Part shown: positions 7,294 through 15,169 of the stretch, piece after piece
Layout of the letters: the number at the start of each line of letters is the position of its first letter
How positions within the stretch are numbered: the stretch's first letter is position 1
Source of the DNA: Chloroflexota bacterium
Lineage (GTDB): Bacteria > Chloroflexota > Dehalococcoidia > Tepidiformales > Tepidiformaceae
DNA length: 22,450 bases
Direction: 5' to 3'
NCBI GenBank assembly: GCA_963169135.1
Contig: CAUJEQ010000238.1
Location: 1 to 22,450 of the forward strand
Translations under genes and position numbers: made by a program
Notes under the pieces: generated by a model
Database searches by the model: none
What the model saw: only the letters and a program-made list of their open reading frames with translations
Told to the model about the DNA's origin: nothing

Positions 7294-7764
7294 GTGACCG
7301 TCCCCGAGAGTCAATCCCTGACGTCACTCACGCCTCGCGAGCGCGAAGTGCTCGCCCTTGCCCAGCGTGGTCTCACCAACCCGGCGATCGCAGCCGAGCT
7401 CGGAATATCCGAGAACGCCGTGCGGTACCACCTGAAGGAGCTTCACAGCAAGCTGGCGACGGCTGGCGACCGGGGTCGGCTCAACCGCATCCGGTTGCTC
7501 GGCGCCGGATCGTTCTTTGGATGGAGGGTCAGTGCGGCCCCTCTTGCCGCGGCGGGATTCGTCGTCGTTGCATCGACCGCGGGGTTCTGGGCGGTCCGCT
7601 CTGTACACGAGTCGAGCGCGGATGGCCAGGATGGCACCGGCACAACGCACTGCGTCGCTCTAGCGGTCCCGACGGCCATAGGGGCAGGGGCACCGGACCC
7701 GCCCGCCCCGCACTGCTTCGGTACGCCGGAAGAAGTGGCTGCATTCTACGAGTCGCTCCGGTGA
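7294..7764 (+). CDS. LuxR-type HTH protein with C-terminal membrane anchor
   Basis: The start is GTG at 7294, with GAGAGGAG (7277-7284) nine bases before it. Residues ~11-65 are a LuxR/GerE helix-turn-helix: LTPREREVLALAQRGLTNPA, then IAAELGISENAVRYHLKELH. A hydrophobic segment follows at ~81-101 (AAPLAAAGFVVVASTAGFW), and then ~55 residues containing two cysteines (CVALAVP, HCFGTP). There is no receiver or ligand-binding domain, and the HTH is at the N-terminus rather than the usual C-terminus. This predicts a membrane-tethered regulator with its HTH in the cytoplasm and a short outer tail, perhaps a sensor. Target genes cannot be told from the sequence. The downstream SDR gene has its own promoter-like sequence. 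Confidence 0.8.
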   Translation: MTVPESQSLTSLTPREREVLALAQRGLTNPAIAAELGISENAVRYHLKELHSKLATAGDRGRLNRIRLLGAGSFFGWRVSAAPLAAAGFVVVASTAGFWAVRSVHESSADGQDGTGTTHCVALAVPTAIGAGAPDPPAPHCFGTPEEVAAFYESLR

Positions 7765-7775
7765 CCTGAGGGGGC

Positions 7776-7790
7776 CCGTCCGCGAGACGG
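7776..7790 (+). terminator. Possible weak terminator hairpin after the LuxR-type gene
   Basis: CCGTC (7776-7780) and GACGG (7786-7790) form a perfect five-pair stem with loop CGCGA, twelve bases after the stop codon. There is no U-tract, so if it acts as a terminator it would be a non-canonical one; it may simply stabilise the 3' end. Confidence 0.25.
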
Positions 7791-7808
7791 TCGCCGGCGC
7801 ATGCACTC

Positions 7809-7835
7809 CTGACCTCTCAAGTTCGCTGGTACACT
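7809..7835 (+). promoter_or_regulatory. Predicted extended -10 promoter of the SDR gene
   Basis: TGGTACACT (7827-7835) is an extended -10 (TGn plus TACACT). A -35-like CTGACC (7809-7814) lies 15 bases upstream of the hexamer, slightly short but tolerable with an extended -10. The predicted leader is ~36 bases and contains GGGAG at 7866-7870, seven bases before the TTG start. Confidence 0.4.
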
Positions 7836-7877
7836 CCCGAGCGACTTAGGACGAGGTCCTTTTCCGGGAGTTGTATT

Positions 7878-8684
7878 TTGACCGAGTACCTCACTCCGCC
7901 AGGCGGCTGGCGCACCCCCTCTGGCAGGCTCGCGGGCAAAGTCGCCATCATCACCGGGGCCGGCTCCCAGAACGAAGGCGTGGGCAACGGCCGCGCCATG
8001 GCTGTCCTCTTCGCCCGCGAAGGCGCTCGCGTCCTCCTGGTCGACCGCCGGATCGAGGCGGCACAACTCACTGCCATTTTCATCGCCGAACATAAAGGCG
8101 AAGCCGTCCCCCACGCCGCCGACGTGACCGACCCGGCCGCCTGCGACGCGATGGTGGCCGCCGCCGTCGAACGCTGGGGTCGCCTCGATATCCTCGTGAA
8201 CAACGTCGGCATCGGCATCGCCCGCACCATCGCCGATGTCTCCGATGCCGACTGGGACTTCCAGATGCGCGTCAACGTCACAACGATGGTGAACGCCAGC
8301 CGGCCCGCGATCGCTGCCATGCGCCAGTCCGGTGGCGGTGTCATCCTCAACACCTCTTCGATTGCGTCGCTCCGCGGCCGTGGCCTCGCGCCATACGCCG
8401 CGTCCAAAGGCGCCGTGGAAGCGCTCACACGCGCCATGGCCGCCGACCACGGCCGCGAGGGCATCCGGGTCAACGCCATCGCCCCCGGCCCCGCCTACAC
8501 CCCGATGGTCTACGCGCGCGGCATGTCCGACGCGGCCCGCCAGGCCCGGACGAAAGCAACCGCACTCGGTGTCGAAGGGACCCCATGGGACATCGCCTAC
8601 GCGGCCGTCTACCTCTGCTCCGACGAAGCCCGCTGGGTGACCGGCGTGGTACTCGCCGTCGATGGCGGTGTCCTGGTGAACTGA
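7878..8684 (+). CDS. Short-chain dehydrogenase/reductase (SDR) oxidoreductase
   Basis: The 268-residue protein starts at TTG 7878, seven bases after GGGAG. It is a classical SDR: the cofactor loop is GAGSQNEGVGNG (residues 27-38), a lengthened variant of TGxxxGxG. VNNVGIG follows, then the catalytic triad S161 (NTSSIAS), Y173 and K177 (YAASK), and the late VNAIAPGPAYTPM. The C-terminus WVTGVVLAVDGG is typical of FabG-like and hydroxyacyl dehydrogenases. D59-R60-R61 in the LLVDRR strand after the Rossmann loop suggests NAD(H) preference, though this is inference. The substrate is unknown. The gene converges on the MFS transporter with nine bases between stops. Confidence 0.9.
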   Translation: MTEYLTPPGGWRTPSGRLAGKVAIITGAGSQNEGVGNGRAMAVLFAREGARVLLVDRRIEAAQLTAIFIAEHKGEAVPHAADVTDPAACDAMVAAAVERWGRLDILVNNVGIGIARTIADVSDADWDFQMRVNVTTMVNASRPAIAAMRQSGGGVILNTSSIASLRGRGLAPYAASKGAVEALTRAMAADHGREGIRVNAIAPGPAYTPMVYARGMSDAARQARTKATALGVEGTPWDIAYAAVYLCSDEARWVTGVVLAVDGGVLVN

Positions 8685-8693
8685 GGGCAGCGG

Positions 8694-10001
8694 TTACTCG
8701 TCCGCCCGCATCCCCCCGCGGACTGCGGGGACGACGGCGAGGAAGAACAGGGCCGTCGCCACCAGCCGTCCTGTGCCCGAGATGGCGAACGCCGCCCGGT
8801 ACCCGATGGTGTCGATGATGACGCCCCCGATGAACGGCGACACGAAGAGCGCGAAGAAGACGCTGATGTGGAACAGCGCGACATACTGTTCCCGTTCCTC
8901 GTCGGGCGTCACCTCCAGGAGCCCCTGGAAGTTCGCCAGGTTGAACGCAGCCCACATCATCCCGCCGATGATGTTCGGTGCCAGCACCATCCACGGCTCC
9001 GTGATAAACACCCACATGATCGGAAGGGTGGGCAAGACGACCAGCGACATCCGAGTCAGCCAGAGCGAACCGCGCCGCGCCATCGTCTCACCGAACACCA
9101 GCTGGCCGAACAGAGCTGAGACCGCGCTGGAGGTGGTCAGCCACCCCACCTCGAAGTTCGAGGCCCCGAGTTGTTCCTTCAGGTACACGTTGAAGAACGG
9201 CCCCGCGATCATCGTCGCGAAGTGCAAGGCGAACGTGGCGATCATGAACGTCCGGAATCGTGGCCGGCGCAACATATGTCCGGGCCGCAGCGGTGCAGTC
9301 GTCGGCGTCTCTCGCCGGGGCGGTTCGGGTATCAGCGCGTAGGCGATCGTCGCGCACATGCCCAGGGCGAACGACACGCTTAGCGCCACCACATACCCGC
9401 CTGGGAACCCCCACCAGTCGAGCACGAGCCCACCGAGCGGCGTTATCGCCAGGAGCGCCATCTGGATGGCGAAGTTCCGCGAAGCGAAGTACTTTGCCCG
9501 CAGTGCATCCGGGATGATGTCGGCCGCGAGCGATGTCCATGCGGGCACGGTGAAGTTCGAAAGGAAGGCCCGCACCGCGAACAGCAAGGTCACCAGGTAT
9601 AACGCGGTCTGGCCGCTCGCCACCGCCACCACCAGCGCGCTCGCAAGCAGCAGCAGGCGCCCGAGGATGCCCGCGTAGAACACGACGATCCACCGTCGCG
9701 AGGTCGCTCGCCGGGCTGCCAGCGCCCCGGGATACAGCGCCAGCATCGCTCCGAAGCTCTGGGATGCGCTCAGCAGGCCGATCTGGATTGCGCTCGCCCC
9801 CAACGAGCTCGCCAGCAGCGGCAGGTACGCAAGGATGAATGCATCCTGTGCCGCCGCGAAGAATCCGTCGGCCCAGAACGCCCGCAATGCCACGGGGACT
9901 TTCTTCGTCTCGAGGCGCGCACCGTCGTGATCTTCGGGCTCATGCCCCAGGGCAAGCCCGGTCGCCGCAACCCCGGCCATCGACCGGGCGAGCCTCTTCA
10001 C
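8694..10001 (-). CDS. Major facilitator superfamily (MFS) transporter
   Basis: The 435-residue protein has about twelve hydrophobic segments. The first begins near residue 40 (FWADGFFAAAQDAFILAYLPLLA). SQSFGAMLALYPGALAARRATSRR fills the place of the MFS loop 2-3 signature, and a longer cytoplasmic loop of ~25 residues (EPPRRETPTT region) separates the two six-helix halves. Substrate cannot be told; the overall look is that of a drug or metabolite exporter. The GTG start (base 10001) is supported by GGAGGA on the minus strand (10006-10011) four bases away. The N-terminal ~38 residues are charged and not membrane-like, which is unusual but compatible with a cytoplasmic tail. It is divergent from the metallopeptidase gene. 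Confidence 0.88.
   Translation of the reverse strand: MKRLARSMAGVAATGLALGHEPEDHDGARLETKKVPVALRAFWADGFFAAAQDAFILAYLPLLASSLGASAIQIGLLSASQSFGAMLALYPGALAARRATSRRWIVVFYAGILGRLLLLASALVVAVASGQTALYLVTLLFAVRAFLSNFTVPAWTSLAADIIPDALRAKYFASRNFAIQMALLAITPLGGLVLDWWGFPGGYVVALSVSFALGMCATIAYALIPEPPRRETPTTAPLRPGHMLRRPRFRTFMIATFALHFATMIAGPFFNVYLKEQLGASNFEVGWLTTSSAVSALFGQLVFGETMARRGSLWLTRMSLVVLPTLPIMWVFITEPWMVLAPNIIGGMMWAAFNLANFQGLLEVTPDEEREQYVALFHISVFFALFVSPFIGGVIIDTIGYRAAFAISGTGRLVATALFFLAVVPAVRGGMRADE
8714..8730. terminator. GC-rich hairpin at the SDR/MFS convergence
   Basis: CCCCGC (8714-8719) and GCGGGG (8725-8730) are perfectly complementary around the five-base loop GGACT. The hairpin lies 30 bases past the SDR stop and inside the last codons of the opposing MFS gene. 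It can fold in either transcript, but there is no T-run on either side, so its role in termination is uncertain. Confidence 0.3.
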
Positions 10002-10188
10002 GCCGTCCTCCAGGCCGGGAACCGGGCCTCCGTGTCATTGTCGCGAGTGCGGGCTTATGCTCACGGTCCGAATCGGTCCGGGCCGCTTGCTCGAAGGCAC
10101 TCGATGGTGTCACTCCTGTCCACCTCGGATCCACCAGCGTCACCCACTCGATCTACTCCCGGCACACTCTGGTGCCGAACTCTCTCAC
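10002..10188. other. Divergent intergenic region upstream of the MFS and metallopeptidase genes
   Basis: This is the longest gap in the window (187 bases). TATGCT at 10056-10061 is a possible plus-strand -10, without a good -35. CGGTCCG is repeated at 10064-10070 and 10074-10080, exactly 10 bases apart, which places both copies on the same DNA face just downstream of that -10. The plus-strand frame of the peptidase is open through much of the region, but the residues there are not protein-like, and the signal peptide starts at 10189. Confidence 0.35.
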
Positions 10189-12441
10189 ATGAGGGTGCGT
10201 CTTACCGCGGTCGTTGCTGTCCTTGTCGTCCTTCTGGGGCTCTCTGGCAGCGCAGGCATCCCGCCCGCCGCAGACGCCCAGACGTTCGATATCCCCTACG
10301 GCGTTGCTTCCGAAAGCTACTACAGCCTCGATACGGCCACTGGCAACGTCAGCGTCCGCGTCCACGCCGAGTACATCAACCTCCAGTCGGCCGAATTGCC
10401 CGAACTACCCGTCTGGGTGATGCCCGGGGCTATGGACATCGTGGTCAAGTCCGGCGACCAGGTGCTCGAACACAAGCTCACCCCGGGTTCGGAGGCGGCG
10501 GCATCTGCCGGATTCGCGGTCACGACGCTCCCGAAACCGCTGAAGAAGAACCTCAAGACCACACTTGACGCCACCTACACCCTCGGCCAGAACTCCGGCA
10601 CGCTCATCCACATCGAGCCCGGCGCCATCGAAATGCCCTTCATCGGCCAGGGCCACGGTTCGTTCGTCTTCATCGATGTCCCCACAAGCGGCGACAACGT
10701 CCTCGATCCCGGGTGCCTCCTGGCCGCTGAACAGCCCGGCGGTGTCAAGGACGCGGGCCTCGAGCGGTGGGTCTGTGGTGACGTCCTCCTTATCGCCCTC
10801 GCAACCGATGACGCCGACACGCTCGCCCGCTGCGCCCAGCTCGACGACCGCTGCAGGCAACGCGTCGATGCCGCCGTCTTCTCCGCCTACGTACTCTCCG
10901 TCAGCGACGAAACCAAGCGCGGAGTCCTCGAGTCGGCCGTGAAAATGCCGGATGGCCGCGATGTCACCCTCACGCTGAAGTACTTTAAACGCGACTCGGC
11001 CTGGGCCGAACGCCAGTTCGATCTCGCTAAACGTGCGTTTCCGTTGCTCGAACAGGCCTTTGGCTTTCCCTACCCGTTCGACGGGGTAACCATGCGCCAG
11101 TCACACCACATCGATGCCATCGGCGCCGCCGGCGTCGCGTTCTCGAAAACCGGTGATGTCCTCCTCGCGACCGGCACCGGCGTCGACGACGAAGTAACCA
11201 TCCACGAACTCGCCCACCAATGGGCGGGAAACGGCCAGCTCAGCAAGCCGTGGCTGTGGGAGGGCCTCGCCGAGTGGGGCACCCGGGTGGTTGCGCCCCA
11301 GCTCGGCGTCTCGCCCCGTGACTGGGGCTGGCAAGCCTTCGGTGTGAACTTCCCGCTCACCCAGTGGGGCTCCATGCTCGGAGGGCCGCCACAGTACTGG
11401 TACGGCCGCTCTGGCGCCTTCTGGTTCGCATACGAAGCGGCGGTCGGCGGACGCGAGAAGATGACCGAAATTCTCTCCCGTATCGATGATAATCCAGACG
11501 CGTGGCGCCTCCAGGATCGCTGGTTCCTCGACCAGGGCGAATGGGTCAGCGATAGGAACATCGACCAGCTCTTCCTCGACTGGGTCTTCAACGCCGAGAC
11601 CGCCGCCCCCCTCCTCGCAACGCGCCGGGCTGCCAAGGACCAGGTCGCGACAATGACCGTGCACGCGTTGGAAGTTGGCCTCAGCGGGCTCCCCACCGAC
11701 ATCTACGAAAACCTAATCGCGTGGAACTTCGGGCCAATCACCGCCCAGGTCGCCAGGGCCAACGATGTCGTCGATGCATACGCCAAGGTACTTCAACTGA
11801 GCCACGACGCCGGCCTCGGCACTCCCGCCACGGTCGCCGAATCCTGGGGCACCGCCACAGTCGCGACCACGGCTGTCGTGGTCGAAGACCAGCGCCAGGC
11901 CATCCTCTCCATCATCGCCGCAACCGACCAGCTTGCCTCCGAACCTGAGGGTTCCCGAGCCAGCACCCGGCTCGCCGAGGCCCGCGAAAAGTACAACGCC
12001 GGCGACTTCGCCGGCGCCAGGGCTTCGGCAACTGGCGGTGTGACCGATGTGTACAACGAAACCGCTGCCGGAAAGATGATCGACCTCGCGAAGGAGAAAC
12101 AGGCCACCTTCAAGGCCGGCTTCCTCGGACGTATCGGCACCCTCTTTGCCGACCCCGCCGGAGACCTCGCAAAGGCCGAAGCTGCCTACGATGCCGGTGA
12201 TGGCGCGGCCGCCCTGAAGCTCTCGCGGGCGGCCTACGACACCTGGGACGATGCGAACCGGCGCGGCATCCAGCGCCTGGCAATGCTCGCAGGCCTCATG
12301 GCCGGACTGAGCTTTCTCGTGTGGTTCCTCCTCCAGCGTATGGACCGCACGCCCGCGCCAAAGCGGCTCGGCGAAGGCCACTTCATCGATGCCTCTGACG
12401 AACGCCGGGGGAGCTGGAAGGACTGGGAGAACATCCCCTGA
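10189..12441 (+). CDS. Secreted, membrane-anchored M1-like zinc metallopeptidase
   Basis: The ATG at 10189 is selected because it begins a clean signal peptide (hydrophobic core ~6-19, likely cleavage after ADA at residue 30). The frame is open further upstream, and no strong SD is present. The mature protein carries HELAH at 339-343 and then E362 exactly 18 residues later, the HEXXH-X18-E zinc site of family M1. The conserved substrate-anchoring GAMEN motif expected ~30 residues before HEXXH is not present; AIGAAGVAF is found there instead. An N-terminal beta-rich region (~35-280) precedes the catalytic domain. Ala-rich helical repeats (~610-690) follow it, and a C-terminal hydrophobic helix (~696-717) with a basic/acidic tail should anchor the protein, leaving the catalytic domain outside the cell. 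The substrate and endo- or exopeptidase mode are unknown. Confidence 0.87.
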   Translation: MRVRLTAVVAVLVVLLGLSGSAGIPPAADAQTFDIPYGVASESYYSLDTATGNVSVRVHAEYINLQSAELPELPVWVMPGAMDIVVKSGDQVLEHKLTPGSEAAASAGFAVTTLPKPLKKNLKTTLDATYTLGQNSGTLIHIEPGAIEMPFIGQGHGSFVFIDVPTSGDNVLDPGCLLAAEQPGGVKDAGLERWVCGDVLLIALATDDADTLARCAQLDDRCRQRVDAAVFSAYVLSVSDETKRGVLESAVKMPDGRDVTLTLKYFKRDSAWAERQFDLAKRAFPLLEQAFGFPYPFDGVTMRQSHHIDAIGAAGVAFSKTGDVLLATGTGVDDEVTIHELAHQWAGNGQLSKPWLWEGLAEWGTRVVAPQLGVSPRDWGWQAFGVNFPLTQWGSMLGGPPQYWYGRSGAFWFAYEAAVGGREKMTEILSRIDDNPDAWRLQDRWFLDQGEWVSDRNIDQLFLDWVFNAETAAPLLATRRAAKDQVATMTVHALEVGLSGLPTDIYENLIAWNFGPITAQVARANDVVDAYAKVLQLSHDAGLGTPATVAESWGTATVATTAVVVEDQRQAILSIIAATDQLASEPEGSRASTRLAEAREKYNAGDFAGARASATGGVTDVYNETAAGKMIDLAKEKQATFKAGFLGRIGTLFADPAGDLAKAEAAYDAGDGAAALKLSRAAYDTWDDANRRGIQRLAMLAGLMAGLSFLVWFLLQRMDRTPAPKRLGEGHFIDASDERRGSWKDWENIP

Positions 12442-12454
12442 CGGGACGCAGGGC

Positions 12455-13297
12455 TTAGATTCCCGCAGCCTTCATGCCCAACCGAATCCCCACGAGGATC
12501 AGCGCTCCAGCCAACACGCGAAGGATCATTCCGCCGTTCACCTTCCGCGAAAGCCAGGCACCGGCCTGCGCGCCCGGCACCGCCCCGGCAGCGAGGAGCG
12601 CCGCCTGTCCGAGTGAACTGTCCCAGTGCAGCGTCCCGGTCGCGAAGTGGACCGACGTGCCCTCTGCTGCCATGAACATCAGCACAAACTGCGAGGTTGC
12701 GGCGGCGATATGGATCGGGAAGTGGAGGATGGTCGCCATCACCGGCACATGGATGACCCCGCCGCCAATTCCCAGCAGACTGCTCAGAAAGCCGATTCCT
12801 CCGGAGAGGGCAACACCGACCGGCATCTTGAACGAGTAGAAAAACGCGTTGCCGTTCGCATCGGTGATCCGCCGCCGCACGACACCACGGCCCGTGACCG
12901 GTGGCATGATGCTCTGCTGCATCTTTCGGAGCAGCAGATAGAGACCAATGCCGATCAGCACAGCTGCAAAGATCGCGTCGAACGCCCTCCGAGGGATGAA
13001 TCCGACCACGATCGCTCCGGCCACCGCGCCTGGCAAGGTGGCGGCAGCGAACCATGACCCGCTGCGAAAGTCGATCCGCTTTTGGCGCGCGTAGGCGGCC
13101 GACCCGGATATGGCGTTCGCCATCACGACGAAGAGGGACATCGCCGTGATCGTCTGCGCCTCCTTCTCCGGGTACAGCAGCAGCAGCACCGGGACAAGTA
13201 CGAACCCGCCACCCGCGCCAACGAGCGTGCCAAAAGCCCCGACGACAAACCCGAGGGGCAGCAACAGGAGATCTTGAGGGTCCAGGGGGAACTCCAG
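12455..13297 (-). CDS. TSUP-family (TauE/SafE) membrane permease 1
   Basis: The protein has about eight hydrophobic segments. Duplicated family signatures are LVGAGGGFVLVPVLLLL near the N-terminus and LLGIGGGVIHVPVMATIL in the second half. TSUP proteins are linked to export or import of sulfite, sulfonates or other sulfur and C2 compounds; the substrate is not shown here. The start is uncertain. The frame runs to a GTG at 13486, which would overlap the accDA end and add non-membrane Arg-rich sequence. Near the first membrane helix only CTG (13297, used here, after CGGAAG) and TTG (13264) are available. The Arg/Asp-rich loop (~135-155) between halves is longer than in minimal members. It is the last gene of the minus-strand run and converges on the metallopeptidase gene with a 13-base gap. 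Confidence 0.82.
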   Translation of the reverse strand: MEFPLDPQDLLLLPLGFVVGAFGTLVGAGGGFVLVPVLLLLYPEKEAQTITAMSLFVVMANAISGSAAYARQKRIDFRSGSWFAAATLPGAVAGAIVVGFIPRRAFDAIFAAVLIGIGLYLLLRKMQQSIMPPVTGRGVVRRRITDANGNAFFYSFKMPVGVALSGGIGFLSSLLGIGGGVIHVPVMATILHFPIHIAAATSQFVLMFMAAEGTSVHFATGTLHWDSSLGQAALLAAGAVPGAQAGAWLSRKVNGGMILRVLAGALILVGIRLGMKAAGI

Positions 13298-13353
13298 CTT
13301 CCGGTTCGGCCAAGTTTCTGGCGGCCGTGCACGGCCTGTCCAATCGCCCCCCG

Positions 13354-15156
13354 CTAGACGGCGATGTCGGTCTCGTCGCCGAAGTCGAACCGCCGGCGCA
13401 ACGTCTTGCCGCGAAGCCGATCGGCCATCGCCCCGATCCGGTCCTGCAGGTGCGCCAGCCTCCGCTCCAGCCGCCCCCGAAGCCACGAACGGGTCGAGCC
13501 GATCTGGCGGTATCGCGCATACCGGCGCTCAACCCGCCGCTTGCTCTTCTCCCGCTGGGTGCGCGCCAGTTCCCGCAGGATGCTCCGCCGGAGCAGCATC
13601 GCCGCCTCGGCATGGTCCGTGTGTGCGCCGTCCCCCGGCTCCGGCACCGTATGGTCGATGATCCCCAGCCGCAGGCAATCGTGGGATGTCAGCCGTAGCC
13701 GTTCGGCGAACTCGCCAGCCTGTTCCACGCCTCCGGAAAGGATCGCCGCCGCATCCTCCGGCCGAACTACCTCGTACACCGCGTTGTCCAGCATCAGGAC
13801 GCGGTCGCCAACCGCCATCGCCACCGCGGCTTCCGAGTTCCCCTCGCCCGTGATCACCGCAATGGTTGGCACGGGTGCCTCGAGCATGGTAGCCATGCAT
13901 TGGGCCGCCGCATGCCCGAGTCCGGCCTCCTCGTTCTCCAGCGAGGGCAGCGCCCCCGCAGTGTCGACGAGCGTCACCAGGGGCAGCTTGAACTTCCCGG
14001 CGAGCGTCATCGCACGCGTTGCCTTGCGGAACCCGGCCGCCGTGATCCAGCCGCCGTTCACGCCCGTCTCGTGCTGGCGCACCTGGCCCACGAACATCAC
14101 CGCCTCGCCCCCCAGTGATCCCGGCCCTGCGATGATGGCCGGGTCGTCGATTCCACTTCGGTCGCCATGCAGTTCCACGAAAGACGTCGTCATGCGCGCG
14201 ATGAACTCGGCCGTCGTCGGGCGCATCTCGTGCCGGGAAATCTGTACCTGTTGCCATGCACTTCGGCCCGAGTGCGCGACGTGCGATTCGTGTGGCCCTT
14301 TCTGGGCCGTCAGCCGGTAGCTGTTCGCCAGCAGGTCGAGCAACTGTGCCAGCAGGTCGCGCAATTGATGCCTCGCGACCACTGTGTCGATGAGCCCGTG
14401 CTTGAGGTGGGCCTCCGAGGTGTGCGCGTCCCGCGGGAGGTCATCCGCCCTCGCCTCCTGCAGTGACCGCAGCGCCGCGTACCCCACCAGGGCGTTCGGC
14501 TCTGCCAGGATGATGTCCGCCAGGTTCACGAAGCCCGTGTATGCCGAACCCGTCGTCGGGTCGGTGAGCACGGCGATGTACGGCAGGCCGGAGCGGTCGT
14601 GCCGCCGCACTGCCGCCGCAATTCGCGGGGCCTGCATCAGGGCCAGCAACCCCTCCTGCATCCGGGTGCCTGAAGTCGAACACACCAGCACCATCGGTGT
14701 CCGCCGCGATGTTGCCTTTTCGAACGCCCGCGCCAGCCGCTCGCCGGCAGCCACGCCGATGGAACCGCCGAGGAACGAGAAGTCGATGACGCCTATCACC
14801 ACGTCTCGCCCGTGGATTGTGCCGGTCCCGGTCAGCGCTGCTTCGGTCAGCCCGGTCCGCCGTTGTGCCTGGATCACCCGCGACCGGTAAGACTGCCGGC
14901 CATGGAACGAGAGCGGGTCGATGGCTGTCACGCCCCGGTCGTCTTCGTGGAAGCTGCCGATATCCAGCAAGGTCGCCAGTCGCTCCTCGGCGCTCAGGTG
15001 GAAGTGGAACCCGCACGCGTGGCACACCCGGAACCGCTCGTAGGAACGCGATCCCTCGAGGTCTGCCCCGCACGAAAGGCACTGTTCGTGCCCGCGCTCT
15101 TCCTCGGGCGCCTCAGCTTCTTCATGCCGGCGCAGCAGGGTACGGAGATTCTTCAC
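13354..15156 (-). CDS. accDA: Fused acetyl-CoA carboxylase carboxyltransferase (AccD-AccA)
   Basis: Two carboxyltransferase halves lie in one reading frame. The AccD-like half opens with a zinc ribbon, C26-x2-C29 and C45-x2-C48, then FSFLGGSIGVAAGERLARA and STSGTRMQEG. The AccA-like half (~300-540) contains VTLVDTAGALP, TGEGNSEAAVAMAVGDRVLM and YEVVRPEDAAAIL, close to the canonical AccA signatures. The enzyme transfers the carboxyl group from biotin carrier protein to acetyl-CoA, giving malonyl-CoA for fatty-acid synthesis. A ~60-residue Arg-rich helical extension follows the AccA half. The GTG at 15156 is preferred: it lies 13 bases after the ftsK stop and gives a family-like N-terminus. An ATG at 15222 is in frame but overlaps ftsK, with GGGAGG directly abutting it. 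Biotin carboxylase and carrier genes are not in the window. Confidence 0.9.
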   Translation of the reverse strand: MKNLRTLLRRHEEAEAPEEERGHEQCLSCGADLEGSRSYERFRVCHACGFHFHLSAEERLATLLDIGSFHEDDRGVTAIDPLSFHGRQSYRSRVIQAQRRTGLTEAALTGTGTIHGRDVVIGVIDFSFLGGSIGVAAGERLARAFEKATSRRTPMVLVCSTSGTRMQEGLLALMQAPRIAAAVRRHDRSGLPYIAVLTDPTTGSAYTGFVNLADIILAEPNALVGYAALRSLQEARADDLPRDAHTSEAHLKHGLIDTVVARHQLRDLLAQLLDLLANSYRLTAQKGPHESHVAHSGRSAWQQVQISRHEMRPTTAEFIARMTTSFVELHGDRSGIDDPAIIAGPGSLGGEAVMFVGQVRQHETGVNGGWITAAGFRKATRAMTLAGKFKLPLVTLVDTAGALPSLENEEAGLGHAAAQCMATMLEAPVPTIAVITGEGNSEAAVAMAVGDRVLMLDNAVYEVVRPEDAAAILSGGVEQAGEFAERLRLTSHDCLRLGIIDHTVPEPGDGAHTDHAEAAMLLRRSILRELARTQREKSKRRVERRYARYRQIGSTRSWLRGRLERRLAHLQDRIGAMADRLRGKTLRRRFDFGDETDIAV

Positions 15157-15169
15157 AGTGGAAAGTCTA

